A stretch of DNA of 64,000 nucleotides from Azophilus sp026709365 (GCA_965200175.1 OZ241345.1:3844001-3908000), one strand, 5' to 3'; positions 8,651-19,014 are shown, counted from the first letter of the stretch. Program-made: numbers and translations. The notes: generated by a model from the letters alone, not told the origin.

Positions 8651-8654
<4 letters not shown>
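8445..8654 (-). pseudogene. hicA: HicA mRNA interferase with an in-frame stop
   Basis: The minus-strand frame from GTG 8654 (GTGA overlap with the stop of the methylase gene) gives a HicA sequence: AILALERQGWRQVRMRGSHR then QFRHPEKPGTVTVAGKRSDD and LARGT. A TGA at 8483-8481 follows, after which NSIKKQAQLKE continues in the same frame to the normal end at 8445. Family members have Leu where the stop lies. The catalytic His of GSHRQF is retained. The product would be 57 residues, lacking the last helix of the dsRBD-like fold. It is either an inactivated toxin or a tolerated truncation. The first dozen residues (SDGGGSVTV) are also unlike typical HicA. Confidence 0.65.
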
Positions 8655-10021
<1,367 letters not shown>

Positions 10022-10169
10022 GGCGGATGGCTGGCCGTCTGGGACTTGGGGTGGGATTCTAGCAGCGACGCGGCACCTTGGATGTAGGATGCCTCCGCAT
10101 CAAGGGGAAATGCGATTACACTGCCGTTTGCGTCCAAGCTGCCAAGGCAAGGTCAAAAGAGGAGTTCGG

Positions 10170-11297
10170 TTGGCCAATCAAGACTTGTTTGCTCCCGGCG
10201 CGGGTGGCGTCCCCAAGGTGGTCGTTGGGCGCGACAACATGCTCAAGGACTTCGACTGGCGGGTGCAGGTGCTGCAGCGCGGGGGCAGGGGCGAGAACAT
10301 CGTGCTTGTGGGGCCGCGAGGCAACGGCAAGACGGTGCTTTGCCGCAAGATCGAGATGATGGCGCAGGATCGGGGCATTCCCGCGCTGGCGCTGAGCGGC
10401 GGGGAGATTCCGACGGTCCCGGACCTCTTGGGCAAGCTGGCCAAGGTTGGCGTTCGGCTCGCCGGTGAGGCTGAGAGCGCGCTTGAGGAGGCGCTTCACA
10501 AGTGCGCCGCTCCCAAGGGATTGGTGGTCACTTTGGACGAGGCGCACGTTGCCGCTCCGCAAGTGGCGCGGGCGCTGCTGAACGCTGCTCAGATGGTGGC
10601 TAACGAAACCCGCCTGCTCGTCGTGGTCGCGGGAACGCCTGCGCTTGACTGGCGTTTGCGCCTGTGGAGCGCCACCTTCTCCGAACGGGCGGACTTCCGG
10701 CGGGTCCGCGGTCTGTCCGCCGATGAAATCCGCGAAGGGCTGCGGCAGCCGTTTGCGCAGCGAACGCCCGAGATCGCAGTCACCGAAGATTCCGTCACGG
10801 CGGTCGCGGAGGATTGCGGCGGCTACCCCTATTTCCTCCAGCAATGGGGCTATCGATTGGAGCAATTGCAGCGCCGCATCATCGACCGCGAAGCGGTGGA
10901 GGCTGTTCGAGAAGCGGTGATGGGTGCCCGAAGAGCGCAGTACGGGCGGCGTTGGAGCGAGATGCTCGATGCTGGCGTTGTCGGGGCCGCCGAAGCCTTG
11001 GCCCGCGCAGGATTGGCCCAACGCGGTTTACCGCTTAAGGCCGTTCAAAAGACGCTGCGCGAACACTATGCGGCGCTCGGCTTCGAGGCGGCGGCGGCGC
11101 GTTGCGCGTTGGTGGAACTGGCCGACATTGGCTATATCTGGGATGAGTCCGGGGAGTCGGAGGCCTATGTGGCCGCCATCCCAACGCTGGCTGGCTACAC
11201 GCTCGCCAAAGCGGAAAGCTATGACATGAATAGCGTCATGGCCAACTTCGGCTTGCGGCTTGAGCGCTGGCGCCAGGAGCAAGCCGCGGGCCTCTGA
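10170..11297 (+). CDS. Stand-alone AAA/STAND-like ATPase
   Basis: About 375 residues. I chose the TTG at 10170 because AAAGAGGAG ends five bases upstream and the protein then starts ANQDLFAPGAGGVP, matching the APGAG start of the related ATPase at 51929. Walker A is GPRGNGKT, Walker B is LVVTLDEAH, and ADFRRVRGLSADEIREGL is the usual lid-type segment. The C-terminal ~120 residues (LPLKAVQKTLREHYAALGFE) look like a winged helix. It is a single-gene ATPase of the ORC/STAND-like type often found in mobile or defence regions; its molecular target is unknown. It is divergent from hsdM and 30 bp before a glycosyltransferase. Confidence 0.75.
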   Translation: MANQDLFAPGAGGVPKVVVGRDNMLKDFDWRVQVLQRGGRGENIVLVGPRGNGKTVLCRKIEMMAQDRGIPALALSGGEIPTVPDLLGKLAKVGVRLAGEAESALEEALHKCAAPKGLVVTLDEAHVAAPQVARALLNAAQMVANETRLLVVVAGTPALDWRLRLWSATFSERADFRRVRGLSADEIREGLRQPFAQRTPEIAVTEDSVTAVAEDCGGYPYFLQQWGYRLEQLQRRIIDREAVEAVREAVMGARRAQYGRRWSEMLDAGVVGAAEALARAGLAQRGLPLKAVQKTLREHYAALGFEAAAARCALVELADIGYIWDESGESEAYVAAIPTLAGYTLAKAESYDMNSVMANFGLRLERWRQEQAAGL

Positions 11298-11329
11298 CCA
11301 AGGGGCTTGAGGCTTGCGGGACAAACGCC

Positions 11330-12310
11330 ATGGCGACGAGTGACGACTCAACCAAGGTTTGGTTTCATCGCCGCTTCCTGCGCCTGACCGGAGGACACCT
11401 GAAGCACGCCCACTACTTCGACCACGTCCGGCGCCTGCCCGGATTCGAGCCGCGCATCAGCTTCACCGCCGAACCCGGCGCATCCGTCCATCCCGACCAG
11501 CGCCGCCTGTGGCCTCCCCGAAAGGAGGCGTACGCCGACCGTTGGCAGCCCGGCCGCCGCGACGTCCTGTTTCTGGCCGGATTGGACTGGCGCTACCTGA
11601 TCGACAACGATCTCGATGCCCTGCCCAATCCGCGCATCAATTTGATTCAGCACTTTCATGCTCGCAAAAACGCTGAGCTGTCCAGCTACCTGAAGCAGAA
11701 GGCAGTGCGCATCTGCGTCAGCGAGGAGGTGGCGCAGGCGCTGCGCGACGCCGGCCAAGCCAACGGCCCGGTGTTCACCATCGCCAACGGCATCCGCCTG
11801 CCGCCCGCAGTCGCCCTGCACCGCTTTGCGGCCGATTTGCTGCCGCGCCGGCGCCGCTCCGTCATCGTGGTGGGCTACAAGCGCCCGGACTTGGCCAACG
11901 CCTTGTCGGAATGCCTTGCCGATGCCAAGGTGCCCCATCACCTGCTGCTGGACTTCCTGCCCCGCGCGCAATTCCTTGCCGCCTTGGCGGGCGCGGAGGT
12001 GACCGTCTGCCTCCCCGACGCCGAGGAGGGGTTCTACCTACCCGCCTTGGAGGCGATGGCTTGCGGCAGCATCGCGGTGACCTTGGACTGCATCGGCAAT
12101 CGGAGCTTCTGCCACAACCGCCAAAACTGCCTCATCGCCTCCGAGGAGCCCAATACCTTGGCCGCCGCCACCATCCACGCCTTGACGCTCTACCCCGAAG
12201 CCCGCAAAGCGTTGCGCCAACGAGCCGACGAAACCGTCCGCAAGCACAGCTTGGCAAGGGAGAGGCAGGGCTTCCATGAGATTCTCAGCGACATCCACAA
12301 CATCTGGTGA
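11330..12310 (+). CDS. GT-B glycosyltransferase
   Basis: A 326-residue protein with a C-terminal GT4-like nucleotide-sugar binding half: EEGFYLPALEAMACGSIAV then TLDCIGNRSFC, the E-x7-E type motif with a glycine-rich follow-on. The N-terminal half (VWFHRRFLRLTGGHLKH) fits the acceptor domain of a retaining GT-B enzyme. No signal peptide, so cytoplasmic or membrane-associated. It probably belongs functionally with the sulfotransferases and the second glycosyltransferase between 13.9 and 19.0 kb, in synthesis of a sulfated surface glycan; that link is inferred from proximity only. Confidence 0.75.
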   Translation: MATSDDSTKVWFHRRFLRLTGGHLKHAHYFDHVRRLPGFEPRISFTAEPGASVHPDQRRLWPPRKEAYADRWQPGRRDVLFLAGLDWRYLIDNDLDALPNPRINLIQHFHARKNAELSSYLKQKAVRICVSEEVAQALRDAGQANGPVFTIANGIRLPPAVALHRFAADLLPRRRRSVIVVGYKRPDLANALSECLADAKVPHHLLLDFLPRAQFLAALAGAEVTVCLPDAEEGFYLPALEAMACGSIAVTLDCIGNRSFCHNRQNCLIASEEPNTLAAATIHALTLYPEARKALRQRADETVRKHSLARERQGFHEILSDIHNIW

Positions 12311-12668
12311 GTCCAAGGAGACTGCCCCACCGGTTCATCAACGGAATTCAGCCGTCTGGCATTCAATGGCGGGCGTTTTCTGCGACCTGCCTCCCAACTG
12401 CGTCAGCCCAAGCAGAAAGTGCGTGCAAGCGTGCGCTGTTGTCCCGGCGGACTCCCAATCGAGGGCTGGAAGCCCTCCAAGGTGCCACGCTCAGTTCCGA
12501 AGTCATCACGCGGGTGTCCACCCTCGAAACGAACGGAGGAGTTCCGGCCAACGAGGCGTGCTGAAGCAGGGTGAGAGGCATGTTCTGCGATTTCGCGGCG
12601 GCGATTTCCCACAAGGGGTGCGGAGGCAACATACAGACGCGGGCTTGGCCTTCCTCCAACATGGCGGC
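12311..12668. other. Non-coding gap before the Rpn gene
   Basis: About 360 bp. The plus-strand frame of the Rpn-like gene is open through it, but this translation shows no family sequence and no good start before ATG 12669. I see no tRNA, terminator or palindrome that I can defend here. Confidence 0.4.
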
Positions 12669-13715
12669 ATGGAAAGCCAATCCAACAAGCGACCCCACCG
12701 CTCCAAAGGATCCAGCCCGCAGCCGCACGACTTGGCCTTTAAGTCACTGTACGGCTTCAGGCTCACGGCGGGCGACCTACTGGAGATCGTGCTTCCCAAA
12801 GAAGTTATCCAGCGCATCGACTGGGAGAGCCTGGAACGGCTTCCTGCCGAGTGGTTCAGTCCCGGCCTAAACATGCGCCGCGGCGACTGCGTTTGGCGCA
12901 TCCGCCTGCGTAGCGGAGGAAGCCTGGTCATCCCAATTGAGTTTCAGCGCAGGCTCGACCGCCTGATGCCGCTACGTGTGGTCACCTACGCGGGCCTTCT
13001 GCTGGAGGATCTTGCCAAACGGGGCGAACTGGACCAAGGCCCCAAAAGTCGAACCCTGCCCCTAGTGCGCCCGGTAGTGATCTATAACGGCTTGCGCCCT
13101 TGGCGAAGCCCACTCAGCTTAGCCGCCCTGACACCGGACGGCGCAGGGGATTGGCCCCCCATGACACTGCTTGACATGGGCCGGATGGCGGTTGAGGATT
13201 TGCCTGCGGGCAACGTGCTGACCGCACAGGTAGAGGTCTTCCAGGGAGGGCTGGCGCGGGATGCCGACGGCATTCTGGGGCGGATGTCGAGGCGCTTGGG
13301 TGGACCGGAGCATCGGGCGCTGCGATCGGCGTTCGTGGAGTGGGTTTGGCAGTCGGTGGCCCCGGACTTGGGTTCGGAAGCCGCGTTGCTGGAACCGGAG
13401 TTGACGAGAATTGTTGAACTGGGAGAGGTGCGCGAAGTGAAGACGCTGGTGATGAAGTCGATGGTGGACCACTGGCTTGCCGAAGGTCGGATGGAGGGGC
13501 TTGCCGAGGGCCGGACGGAGGGGTTGGCTCAAGCGCGGGCGGATCAACGGGCGCAGCTGCGCCGGCTGGCGGGCCGTAAGTTCGGGGGACGGGCGGCAGA
13601 GCGGTTGTCGGAATTGATCAGAGGCGTGACCGATCCTGAACGTCTAGCCGAAGTTGGCGACTGGATCATCGACTGCGCGAGCGAGGCTGAATTCCTGGCC
13701 CGCGCCGAACGCTAA
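12669..13715 (+). CDS. Rpn-family recombination-promoting nuclease / transposase-like protein
   Basis: About 348 residues from ATG 12669. The N-terminal domain has PHDLAFKSLYGFRLTAGDLL and VIPIEFQRRLDRLMPLRVVT, matching the PD-(D/E)XK-type fold of Rpn/YhgA-like proteins (IEFQ in place of the E-x-K core). The C-terminus has short degenerate repeats, GRMEGLAEGRTEGLAQARAD, and a small helical domain of the DUF4351 type (LRRLAGRKFG). Rpn proteins are DNA endonucleases that stimulate RecA-independent recombination; they often occur as isolated genes with variable copy number. Nuclease activity here is inferred from the family. Confidence 0.75.
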   Translation: MESQSNKRPHRSKGSSPQPHDLAFKSLYGFRLTAGDLLEIVLPKEVIQRIDWESLERLPAEWFSPGLNMRRGDCVWRIRLRSGGSLVIPIEFQRRLDRLMPLRVVTYAGLLLEDLAKRGELDQGPKSRTLPLVRPVVIYNGLRPWRSPLSLAALTPDGAGDWPPMTLLDMGRMAVEDLPAGNVLTAQVEVFQGGLARDADGILGRMSRRLGGPEHRALRSAFVEWVWQSVAPDLGSEAALLEPELTRIVELGEVREVKTLVMKSMVDHWLAEGRMEGLAEGRTEGLAQARADQRAQLRRLAGRKFGGRAAERLSELIRGVTDPERLAEVGDWIIDCASEAEFLARAER

Positions 13716-13933
13716 AGCCAAGGAACCCCGCCCTCCGGTTCCCAACGAGTGATGGCCGTGTGCTCGCTCCAAAGGCGCGACTCCCGCTTCCGAAGTCGTC
13801 CCCCGGGGCGCCGTCTCCCATTGGCGTTCCAATTCAGCTTTGGCACGAAGTCACTTACTTCTCGGCCAGCCGGCAGGCATGAAACTGGCCAAGCGCTGTG
13901 CGCTCTCGGGCCAGAGCCCTAAGCGCATCAGTA

Positions 13934-14674
13934 TCAAGCACCTTTCCGAGACCGTGCTGCCAAACGTCGAAAAAGCCAATGTGCTCGCCAAGTTGTCCTG
14001 GTATCTCGCTCGGCTTGATGGACTAGCTCAGGGTCAAAAAAACCCTCAACGGAGCCACCAAGGCGGAGTGATCGGGCAAAGGTAGCCAGCGGTTTGAGGA
14101 AATCCGGCTGGAATGCCCCTTCGGAGCTACAGTGAAAGTGAAGCAGGGGAAATCCGTACTTCCGATGCAGGCGAAGCAATTCGGCATTGTAGGCGCACCA
14201 AAGCTGCAGGGCCGCATCCGTTCCGATGGAAAGGTCTCCGCCTCTCGCGACCAGGGAGCGAGCGACCAGCGCGGGGTGCCGGAAAACCCCGATGATTCTT
14301 GGGGCTGACAGCAAGCGAATCCAGCCCTCAACCATCCACAGGGTGCGGGGATCCTTGAACCCCCAAGGATGACTGCTGCGCATGTGCGGCTCCACAAGTC
14401 GCAAAGCCCTCTTTTCGTCCGAGCGTTGCCAAGGGATCTGTCGCTTTGGGGGGCGATTCCAAGCGGCCCCATGTCTCGCCAGCAGATCGTCATGGAAGTC
14501 TCGAATTGGTTCGTTTTCCTTATTTCCCTTTTGGTTGAAAGGCGCAGCATGGTTGACTTCCCCCAATCGCAATCCGGCTGCCTCAAGGCTTCCGGTCAGC
14601 AACGAGGTTCCGCTCCGGTGCATGCCAAGCACTATCACGCAGGGTGGCAGTTGTGTCTCCTCGGTTTGCCTCAC
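13934..14674 (-). CDS. Sulfotransferase family protein
   Basis: A 246-residue P-loop sulfotransferase. VIVLGMHRSGTSLLTGSLEA is the 5'-phosphosulfate-binding loop and GVFRHPALVARSL the 3'-phosphate-binding motif; WGFKDPRTLWMVEGW is a conserved family segment. It would transfer sulfate from PAPS to a glycan or lipid acceptor. It shares this architecture closely with the protein at 17499-18188 (GMHRSGTSCLAGSLEAWGL). It is followed 25 bp earlier by another sulfotransferase on the same strand (14699-15511), which is transcribed first, so the two are probably one operon. Confidence 0.85.
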   Translation of the reverse strand: MRQTEETQLPPCVIVLGMHRSGTSLLTGSLEAAGLRLGEVNHAAPFNQKGNKENEPIRDFHDDLLARHGAAWNRPPKRQIPWQRSDEKRALRLVEPHMRSSHPWGFKDPRTLWMVEGWIRLLSAPRIIGVFRHPALVARSLVARGGDLSIGTDAALQLWCAYNAELLRLHRKYGFPLLHFHCSSEGAFQPDFLKPLATFARSLRLGGSVEGFFDPELVHQAERDTRTTWRAHWLFRRLAARSRKGA

Positions 14675-14698
14675 TGGAATCCTGCTGCGGATGCCCGC

Positions 14699-15511
14699 CT
14701 AAAGTTCGTAAAGGCCCCGCGCCCGCCGCCGCTCAGCCCAGTAGCTCAGCCTGAGCAGCCCGGAGAGGACGCGGTGGCGGCGCTTGCCATGCTGCTCACC
14801 CGAGTGGGCGATGATCTCGGGCACTACCACATCGTCTGCAACGCCCAGAAAGCGGAATACTCGACGCAGAGCAGCTGCTTGGTCAAGCAACAGATCTTGG
14901 CTGCGCACAATGAGCACTTGATAGCGCGGGAAGTGACGCAGGAGGTTGCGCAGCTGCAGGCTGTAGAGGCCGCGGCTGCGGTAGCTGCAAACACGAGTCG
15001 GCGAGCCCCACTCGCGGGGGTTGGCGCATCGCCGCAGACGCCAAGGTTCAGCCAGCAGTGCAAACCACAGGGACGCCTTCTCTCGACCTCGTGCTCTTTC
15101 CATGTAGTAGTTGGATATGGCCCTCTCCGCGCTGTCCCGCAAGAGCATGATCAGCTTCAATTCCGGGTTGTAGCGCTTCAACTCGGAGGCGACTTCCGGA
15201 AAGAACATGTAAACCGGCGTCGCCTCTCCAAGAACCTTGGCGTCCGGGCAATGGGAGAACCAAGGTGCGTAGCGCTCGTCGATCTCCTCGGGTGACCACT
15301 CGGGGGAATAGTCAGGACCGCTAAAAAGTTGAAGTTCCTTTCGCGAGGACATGCCAATTTCAGGATGGGCGCTCAGACACTCCCACAGCGCCGTGGTGCC
15401 GCACTTTTGCGCTCCGACCACCACGAAGTCCAACTTGGGCTGATGCGCCGCCGCTGACTCGGCGGCGCTAGGCGCGGCCTGATTTCTGTAGGCATCCAAC
15501 GGCGCACTCAC
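14699..15511 (-). CDS. PAPS-dependent sulfotransferase (Sulfotransfer_1 type)
   Basis: A 270-residue classical sulfotransferase. DFVVVGAQKCGTTALWECLS is the PAPS 5'-phosphosulfate loop, MLLRDSAERAISNYYM the 3'-phosphate site, and a C-terminal segment (LLRHFPRYQVLIVRSQDLL) is typical of bacterial heparan-sulfate-type enzymes. Catalytic Lys is in QKCGTT. No membrane anchor is seen. A short degraded copy of the same C-terminal segment survives at 28766-28850. Acceptor is unknown; neighbouring glycosyltransferases suggest an exopolysaccharide or glycolipid. Confidence 0.85.
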   Translation of the reverse strand: MSAPLDAYRNQAAPSAAESAAAHQPKLDFVVVGAQKCGTTALWECLSAHPEIGMSSRKELQLFSGPDYSPEWSPEEIDERYAPWFSHCPDAKVLGEATPVYMFFPEVASELKRYNPELKLIMLLRDSAERAISNYYMERARGREKASLWFALLAEPWRLRRCANPREWGSPTRVCSYRSRGLYSLQLRNLLRHFPRYQVLIVRSQDLLLDQAAALRRVFRFLGVADDVVVPEIIAHSGEQHGKRRHRVLSGLLRLSYWAERRRARGLYEL

Positions 15512-15726
15512 TTCATCAGATTCAAGGCGTCGCCATCAAGCATGGCCGCAATCAGCCCAACAGGCTGCGGCACCTGCGTTTGCCTCAACCTGGGCACACC
15601 AAGCCAAGCGCCGACAATCACCGTTCAGCAACTCAATCACCAAGCCTAGGAAGCAGCTCACCATCTCGGATATTGCACCAACGCAGAGTGTGTTGCGAGC
15701 CAGCCTTTAGGCTGCTATTGTGCTTA

Positions 15727-15744
15727 TTCACATATATATGTGAA
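15727..15744. promoter_or_regulatory. Perfect 18-bp palindrome, probable toxin-antitoxin operator
   Basis: TTCACATATATATGTGAA is an exact inverted repeat 18 bp before the start of the ribbon-helix-helix gene. Operators of RHH antitoxins are short palindromes placed over the promoter, so autoregulation by the RHH/PIN complex is likely. Confidence 0.65.
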
Positions 15745-15762
15745 CGCATCAGGGCGATATCG

Positions 15763-16095
15763 ATGGCGAACAGAAACACCACGCTGAACCTCCCAGAGTC
15801 TCTAATCGCGCGCACCAAGGCCTATGCAGCCACCCACGGAACCACCATGACCGCCATTGTTCGCAGGCATCTGGAAGCAGTCACGGCGGAGCCGGATCGA
15901 ACACCGGAGGATACTCTTCAAGCCTATGCGCAGGGGATGATTGGGCGCGACGAAGCGGTTCGCCTTGCAGGCGTTCGTGACTACGCGGACCTCCTGGTGA
16001 CCTTGGGCAATGCAGGGCTTTCGCCTCCCCGGCCGCCTGAGCACCAAGTCGAGAACGAGGCGGCCACCTTCGTACGCATCTGGGCGTCCGCATGA
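15763..16095 (+). CDS. Ribbon-helix-helix antitoxin-like protein
   Basis: A 110-residue protein starting at ATG 15763, directly after the palindromic operator. Residues 1-45 (NTTLNLPESLIARTKAYAAT, then MTAIVRRHLEAV) have the beta-strand plus two-helix pattern of RHH/MetJ-Arc DNA-binding domains. The C-terminal part (GMIGRDEAVRLAGVRDYADL then LPEHQ-like residues) is a second small helical module probably contacting the toxin. Its stop overlaps the start of the PIN-like gene by 4 bp (ATGA), so the two are translationally coupled, the standard antitoxin-first order. Function is inferred from context and fold pattern. Confidence 0.75.
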   Translation: MANRNTTLNLPESLIARTKAYAATHGTTMTAIVRRHLEAVTAEPDRTPEDTLQAYAQGMIGRDEAVRLAGVRDYADLLVTLGNAGLSPPRPPEHQVENEAATFVRIWASA

Positions 16096-16691
16096 AGCGT
16101 TGCGTTCTGGTGATTCCCGATGCGGGGCCGCTGAACAGCCTCTGGGTTGCCGACCGGCTCGACCTGCTGCTGCGCTTGGACATGCCGATTGCCGTTGTCG
16201 ATGCCGTGTACGACGAGGTCACGAGCGACCCCAACTACCGCAAGGATGCGGAGGTCAAGGCGTTCATCGATTCGAACCGTCCTCCTTTCGCAATCGAGCA
16301 TACCGATATCGGAGCGTACGAGAGGGCGAGGCGCAAAGCCGGAAAGCCAAGAAAGAGTAATGTCGGCGAGTTGGCGATGATGGATTTCATCAGCGATGAA
16401 GGGGGTGTGCGACGGTACCTGGACTACAGAGATCCCTTGCTGTTGCTCCACGAAGATCAAGGGCTGAGGGTGTTCCGAAAGCCTCCGAACATGCACCTCC
16501 TGTCCACGGTCGGGCTTCTCAGGGGCATGGAGAAGGTCGGCCTAATTCGCTCCGCCGACGCCGTGCTCGCTGAAATGACCAACCCGACCCAACCGGGCCA
16601 GGGGAGCCACGATCGCAGAGCGTTTCCCGACCTTCCCAATGGCGTTGACGAACAAGCCACAATCGGAAGCGCTTGGACACCGCATCCTTAG
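16092..16691 (+). CDS. PIN-like domain toxin (DUF3368-like)
   Basis: A 199-residue protein coupled to the RHH antitoxin. Acidic residues typical of PIN ribonucleases are visible: Asp10 in VIPDAGPLNSLW, the DAVYDEVT segment near residue 40, Glu in NVGELAMMDF near residue 93, and HEDQGLR near 125. It is larger than ordinary VapC (about 130 residues), with an extra C-terminal region (STVGLLRGMEKVGLI). RNase activity is a family inference. The last ~35 residues are low-complexity and may be a run-on past the natural end. Confidence 0.7.
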   Translation: MKRCVLVIPDAGPLNSLWVADRLDLLLRLDMPIAVVDAVYDEVTSDPNYRKDAEVKAFIDSNRPPFAIEHTDIGAYERARRKAGKPRKSNVGELAMMDFISDEGGVRRYLDYRDPLLLLHEDQGLRVFRKPPNMHLLSTVGLLRGMEKVGLIRSADAVLAEMTNPTQPGQGSHDRRAFPDLPNGVDEQATIGSAWTPHP

Positions 16692-16751
16692 AGCCCATGC
16701 CGAGGGCCCGCAAACCACCCGCCCCGATATCGAAAAGTGTGAGTAAAGACA

Positions 16752-17489
16752 ATTTCCAACCTCGATTCGCCCATTGTTTTCGTCCTTAGCTGGAACCGCC
16801 CAATTTATCTCTGGGTCTGCTTGGACAGTTTGTACCGGCACACGCGGTCGGCTCATCGCATTGTCCTCGCCGACAACAATTCGAGTGATCCATTGGTTAC
16901 GCGAGTGATCGAGGGATTCGAGCGGCGCGGCATGTTTACGGCTGTTCATCGTTGCCCGGACAATGACCCGAGGCGGTTCGAGCGCTTGATTGAGCAATAC
17001 TGGGATCAAATCGGCGATTATCTGGTTCTTGTTGAGGGCGATATCGAAGTACTGCCCTGCGAACCATGCTGGTTGGCTAAGTTCGTGGGCTATATGAATG
17101 CTGATCAAAGTCTTGGCTGCGTCGGTTCACGAGTCTATCAGCTGGACTTTGTCGATGACGCTGAAGCCCAAGTGCTCATGCCAAATCTAGACCAACCAAG
17201 TTTGGACTTTCTGATCAAGAAAAACGCGCCAATGCGGCACTACAAAAGCACATCTCAACCATTGATCGCGCCGCACAACCCTCCGCTCCGACTTCTGATG
17301 GTCCGAAAGCAGGTTTATGAACAGATCGGCTTCAGGCGCGACACGGTTATGCATGAGCGCGCCCTTGCATTGGGATACAAGTCGATGATCTCAACAGAAG
17401 TGGTACACCGCCACCTTTCGCTTTTGAACATTTACGACTATTGGGAATACTCGCGCACGGAACGAGACTCGTTTTTCAATGACCAGTGA
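16752..17489 (+). CDS. Family 2-like glycosyltransferase with unclear start
   Basis: The recognisable GT-A fold starts upstream of the first standard start codon: IVFVLSWNRPIYLWVCLDSL is followed by RIVLADNNSSDP, the nucleotide-binding strand pair, then LVLVEGDIEVLP (DxD-like metal site). The first in-frame ATG/GTG/TTG is TTG 16821, which would cut off the first strand; the frame is open to 16743 with only ATT codons (16752, 16773) as candidates. Either a rare ATT start is used or the extreme 5' end is frameshifted. C-terminal residues HRHLSLLNIYDYWEYSR look complete. It is followed 9 bp later by a sulfotransferase and is lower in GC than the flanking metabolic genes. Confidence 0.65.
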   Translation: MSNLDSPIVFVLSWNRPIYLWVCLDSLYRHTRSAHRIVLADNNSSDPLVTRVIEGFERRGMFTAVHRCPDNDPRRFERLIEQYWDQIGDYLVLVEGDIEVLPCEPCWLAKFVGYMNADQSLGCVGSRVYQLDFVDDAEAQVLMPNLDQPSLDFLIKKNAPMRHYKSTSQPLIAPHNPPLRLLMVRKQVYEQIGFRRDTVMHERALALGYKSMISTEVVHRHLSLLNIYDYWEYSRTERDSFFNDQ

Positions 17490-17498
17490 GATAGTCAA

Positions 17499-18188
17499 AT
17501 GACGGTTGTCGCCATCCTCGGCATGCATCGAAGCGGCACAAGTTGCCTCGCAGGCTCGCTGGAAGCCTGGGGGCTCCCCTTGGGCGAGGTCAAGACCTCG
17601 TCCAAGCACAACAAGTTGGGCAACCGAGAGAACCCCGATATTTTTCAGCTGCAGGAAGCGGTCTTGGCGGACAACGGCGGAAGCTGGCAGAACCCATTGC
17701 CGGTTACCGAATGGCGTCCCGAGCGCCTCGAAACTCTTGAGGCCATCATAAGGAACTACCCTACCAGATATTGGGGATTCAAGGATCCAAGAACTCTATT
17801 TCTGCTGGATGGATGGCATTGTGTCATTCCAAGATCTCGTTTCCGGTACGTTGCAACGTTCAGGCATCCAATGGCGGTCGCGCGGTCGCTTAATGTCCGG
17901 AACGGGATGTCGATAGATCAGGGCTTGGAACTGTGGAGCTGTTACAACCAGCGTCTGATTTCGCTAATGGATGATCGAGATATTCCCCTCATCAATTTCG
18001 ATATCTCCGGCCCAGTTTACTCGAAGCGCATCGGAGCCATCTGCCAAAGCCTCCGCCTAAAATTGGAAGAGCCTGAAGTGCCATTCCGTGATTCGACTCT
18101 GATCTCTCACAATCAGGCCACCAGCAAAGCAGAGCTCGGCCCGGAGGTAGGTCAAATCTATGAAAAGCTGCTAAAGCATGCGCAATGA
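17499..18188 (+). CDS. Sulfotransferase family protein
   Basis: A 229-residue P-loop sulfotransferase: VVAILGMHRSGTSCLAGSLE (5'-phosphosulfate loop), WGFKDPRTLFLLDGW, and VATFRHPMAVARSLNVR (3'-phosphate site). It is clearly a paralogue of the minus-strand protein at 13934-14674. It lies between the GT2-like gene (9 bp upstream) and another sulfotransferase whose start overlaps its end by 11 bp, so the three form an operon for making and sulfating a glycan. Acceptor unknown. Confidence 0.85.
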   Translation: MTVVAILGMHRSGTSCLAGSLEAWGLPLGEVKTSSKHNKLGNRENPDIFQLQEAVLADNGGSWQNPLPVTEWRPERLETLEAIIRNYPTRYWGFKDPRTLFLLDGWHCVIPRSRFRYVATFRHPMAVARSLNVRNGMSIDQGLELWSCYNQRLISLMDDRDIPLINFDISGPVYSKRIGAICQSLRLKLEEPEVPFRDSTLISHNQATSKAELGPEVGQIYEKLLKHAQ

Positions 18189-19014
18189 TGCACCAGTGAT
18201 GGTCACTGGCTTGGGTGGCAGCGGCACTCGCATGATCGCTGGCGTGCTCGCTGCACACAATGTGTATATGGGCGAATGCTTCAATCCCGCTTTGGATAAT
18301 CTCTGGCTTCACTTTCTGTTGTTCAATCGGGATCCATTTGAAGGCTCCAACGAGTTGCGGTCAATCATCGATCTGTTCGGCCGTCGCATGCGGTCGCCGG
18401 AAAACTGGGACGACGAGGCAGTGGCAGCGGTTCTAGGGCAACGAAAACGGCTGATGCAGAACGGGATCGAGATCGGAACTCAACGCAATTTGGCTAGAGG
18501 CTGCGACTCTTTGTTGATGAGACCAAGCAAGACACGGCCGGGCTTGCCAGGGCCTTGGGGCTTCAAGTACCCACCGGGATACCTCTACGCACCTTTGCTG
18601 TTCGATACGTTCCCCGGCGCGCGCATGGTCTTCCTGGTGCGCCATCCGCTCGATATGGCGTATTCGCCAAATCTGAATCAGCTTAAGCGATTCGGCCACT
18701 GGCTGGGGTCCGAGGTGGAGCTTACGCCGCGTTGGCAACTCAAGCTCTGGCTGAAAGCCCATGACAATATAAACTCTTTGTCAAAGCGTTACGCCGTCCG
18801 CCGTGTCAGCTTTGAGAACTTGATCTCTCGACCGGCGGACGGATTCTCAGACCTCTTTGAGTTCTTGGGCTTGAATCTCGACCTAAGCAAGCTGGGAATT
18901 GTTCGTCCACAGAGGAGTATTGGGCGTTACCAACTTCAGCCGCTCTCAGATTTTGATCGACAGGATTTGGATCGAGTGCGAAATCTGGGTTTCTCAATCG
19001 GTAGAAATATGTAA
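18178..19014 (+). CDS. Sulfotransferase-like protein, paralogue A
   Basis: A 278-residue protein with VMVTGLGGSGTRMIAGVLAA as P-loop and FLVRHPLDMAYSPNLNQLKR as the 3'-phosphate-type motif. It starts at ATG 18178 inside the end of the preceding gene. Its closest relative is the gene at 30781-31614, with which it shares most of its sequence (WGFKYPPGYLYAP, FGHWLGSEVE, LSKRYAVR). The GGSGTRM loop replaces the usual GxxxSGTT, so it may be a sulfotransferase with a modified pocket or another P-loop transferase. It is the last gene before the defence island. Confidence 0.75.
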   Translation: MRNDAPVMVTGLGGSGTRMIAGVLAAHNVYMGECFNPALDNLWLHFLLFNRDPFEGSNELRSIIDLFGRRMRSPENWDDEAVAAVLGQRKRLMQNGIEIGTQRNLARGCDSLLMRPSKTRPGLPGPWGFKYPPGYLYAPLLFDTFPGARMVFLVRHPLDMAYSPNLNQLKRFGHWLGSEVELTPRWQLKLWLKAHDNINSLSKRYAVRRVSFENLISRPADGFSDLFEFLGLNLDLSKLGIVRPQRSIGRYQLQPLSDFDRQDLDRVRNLGFSIGRNM

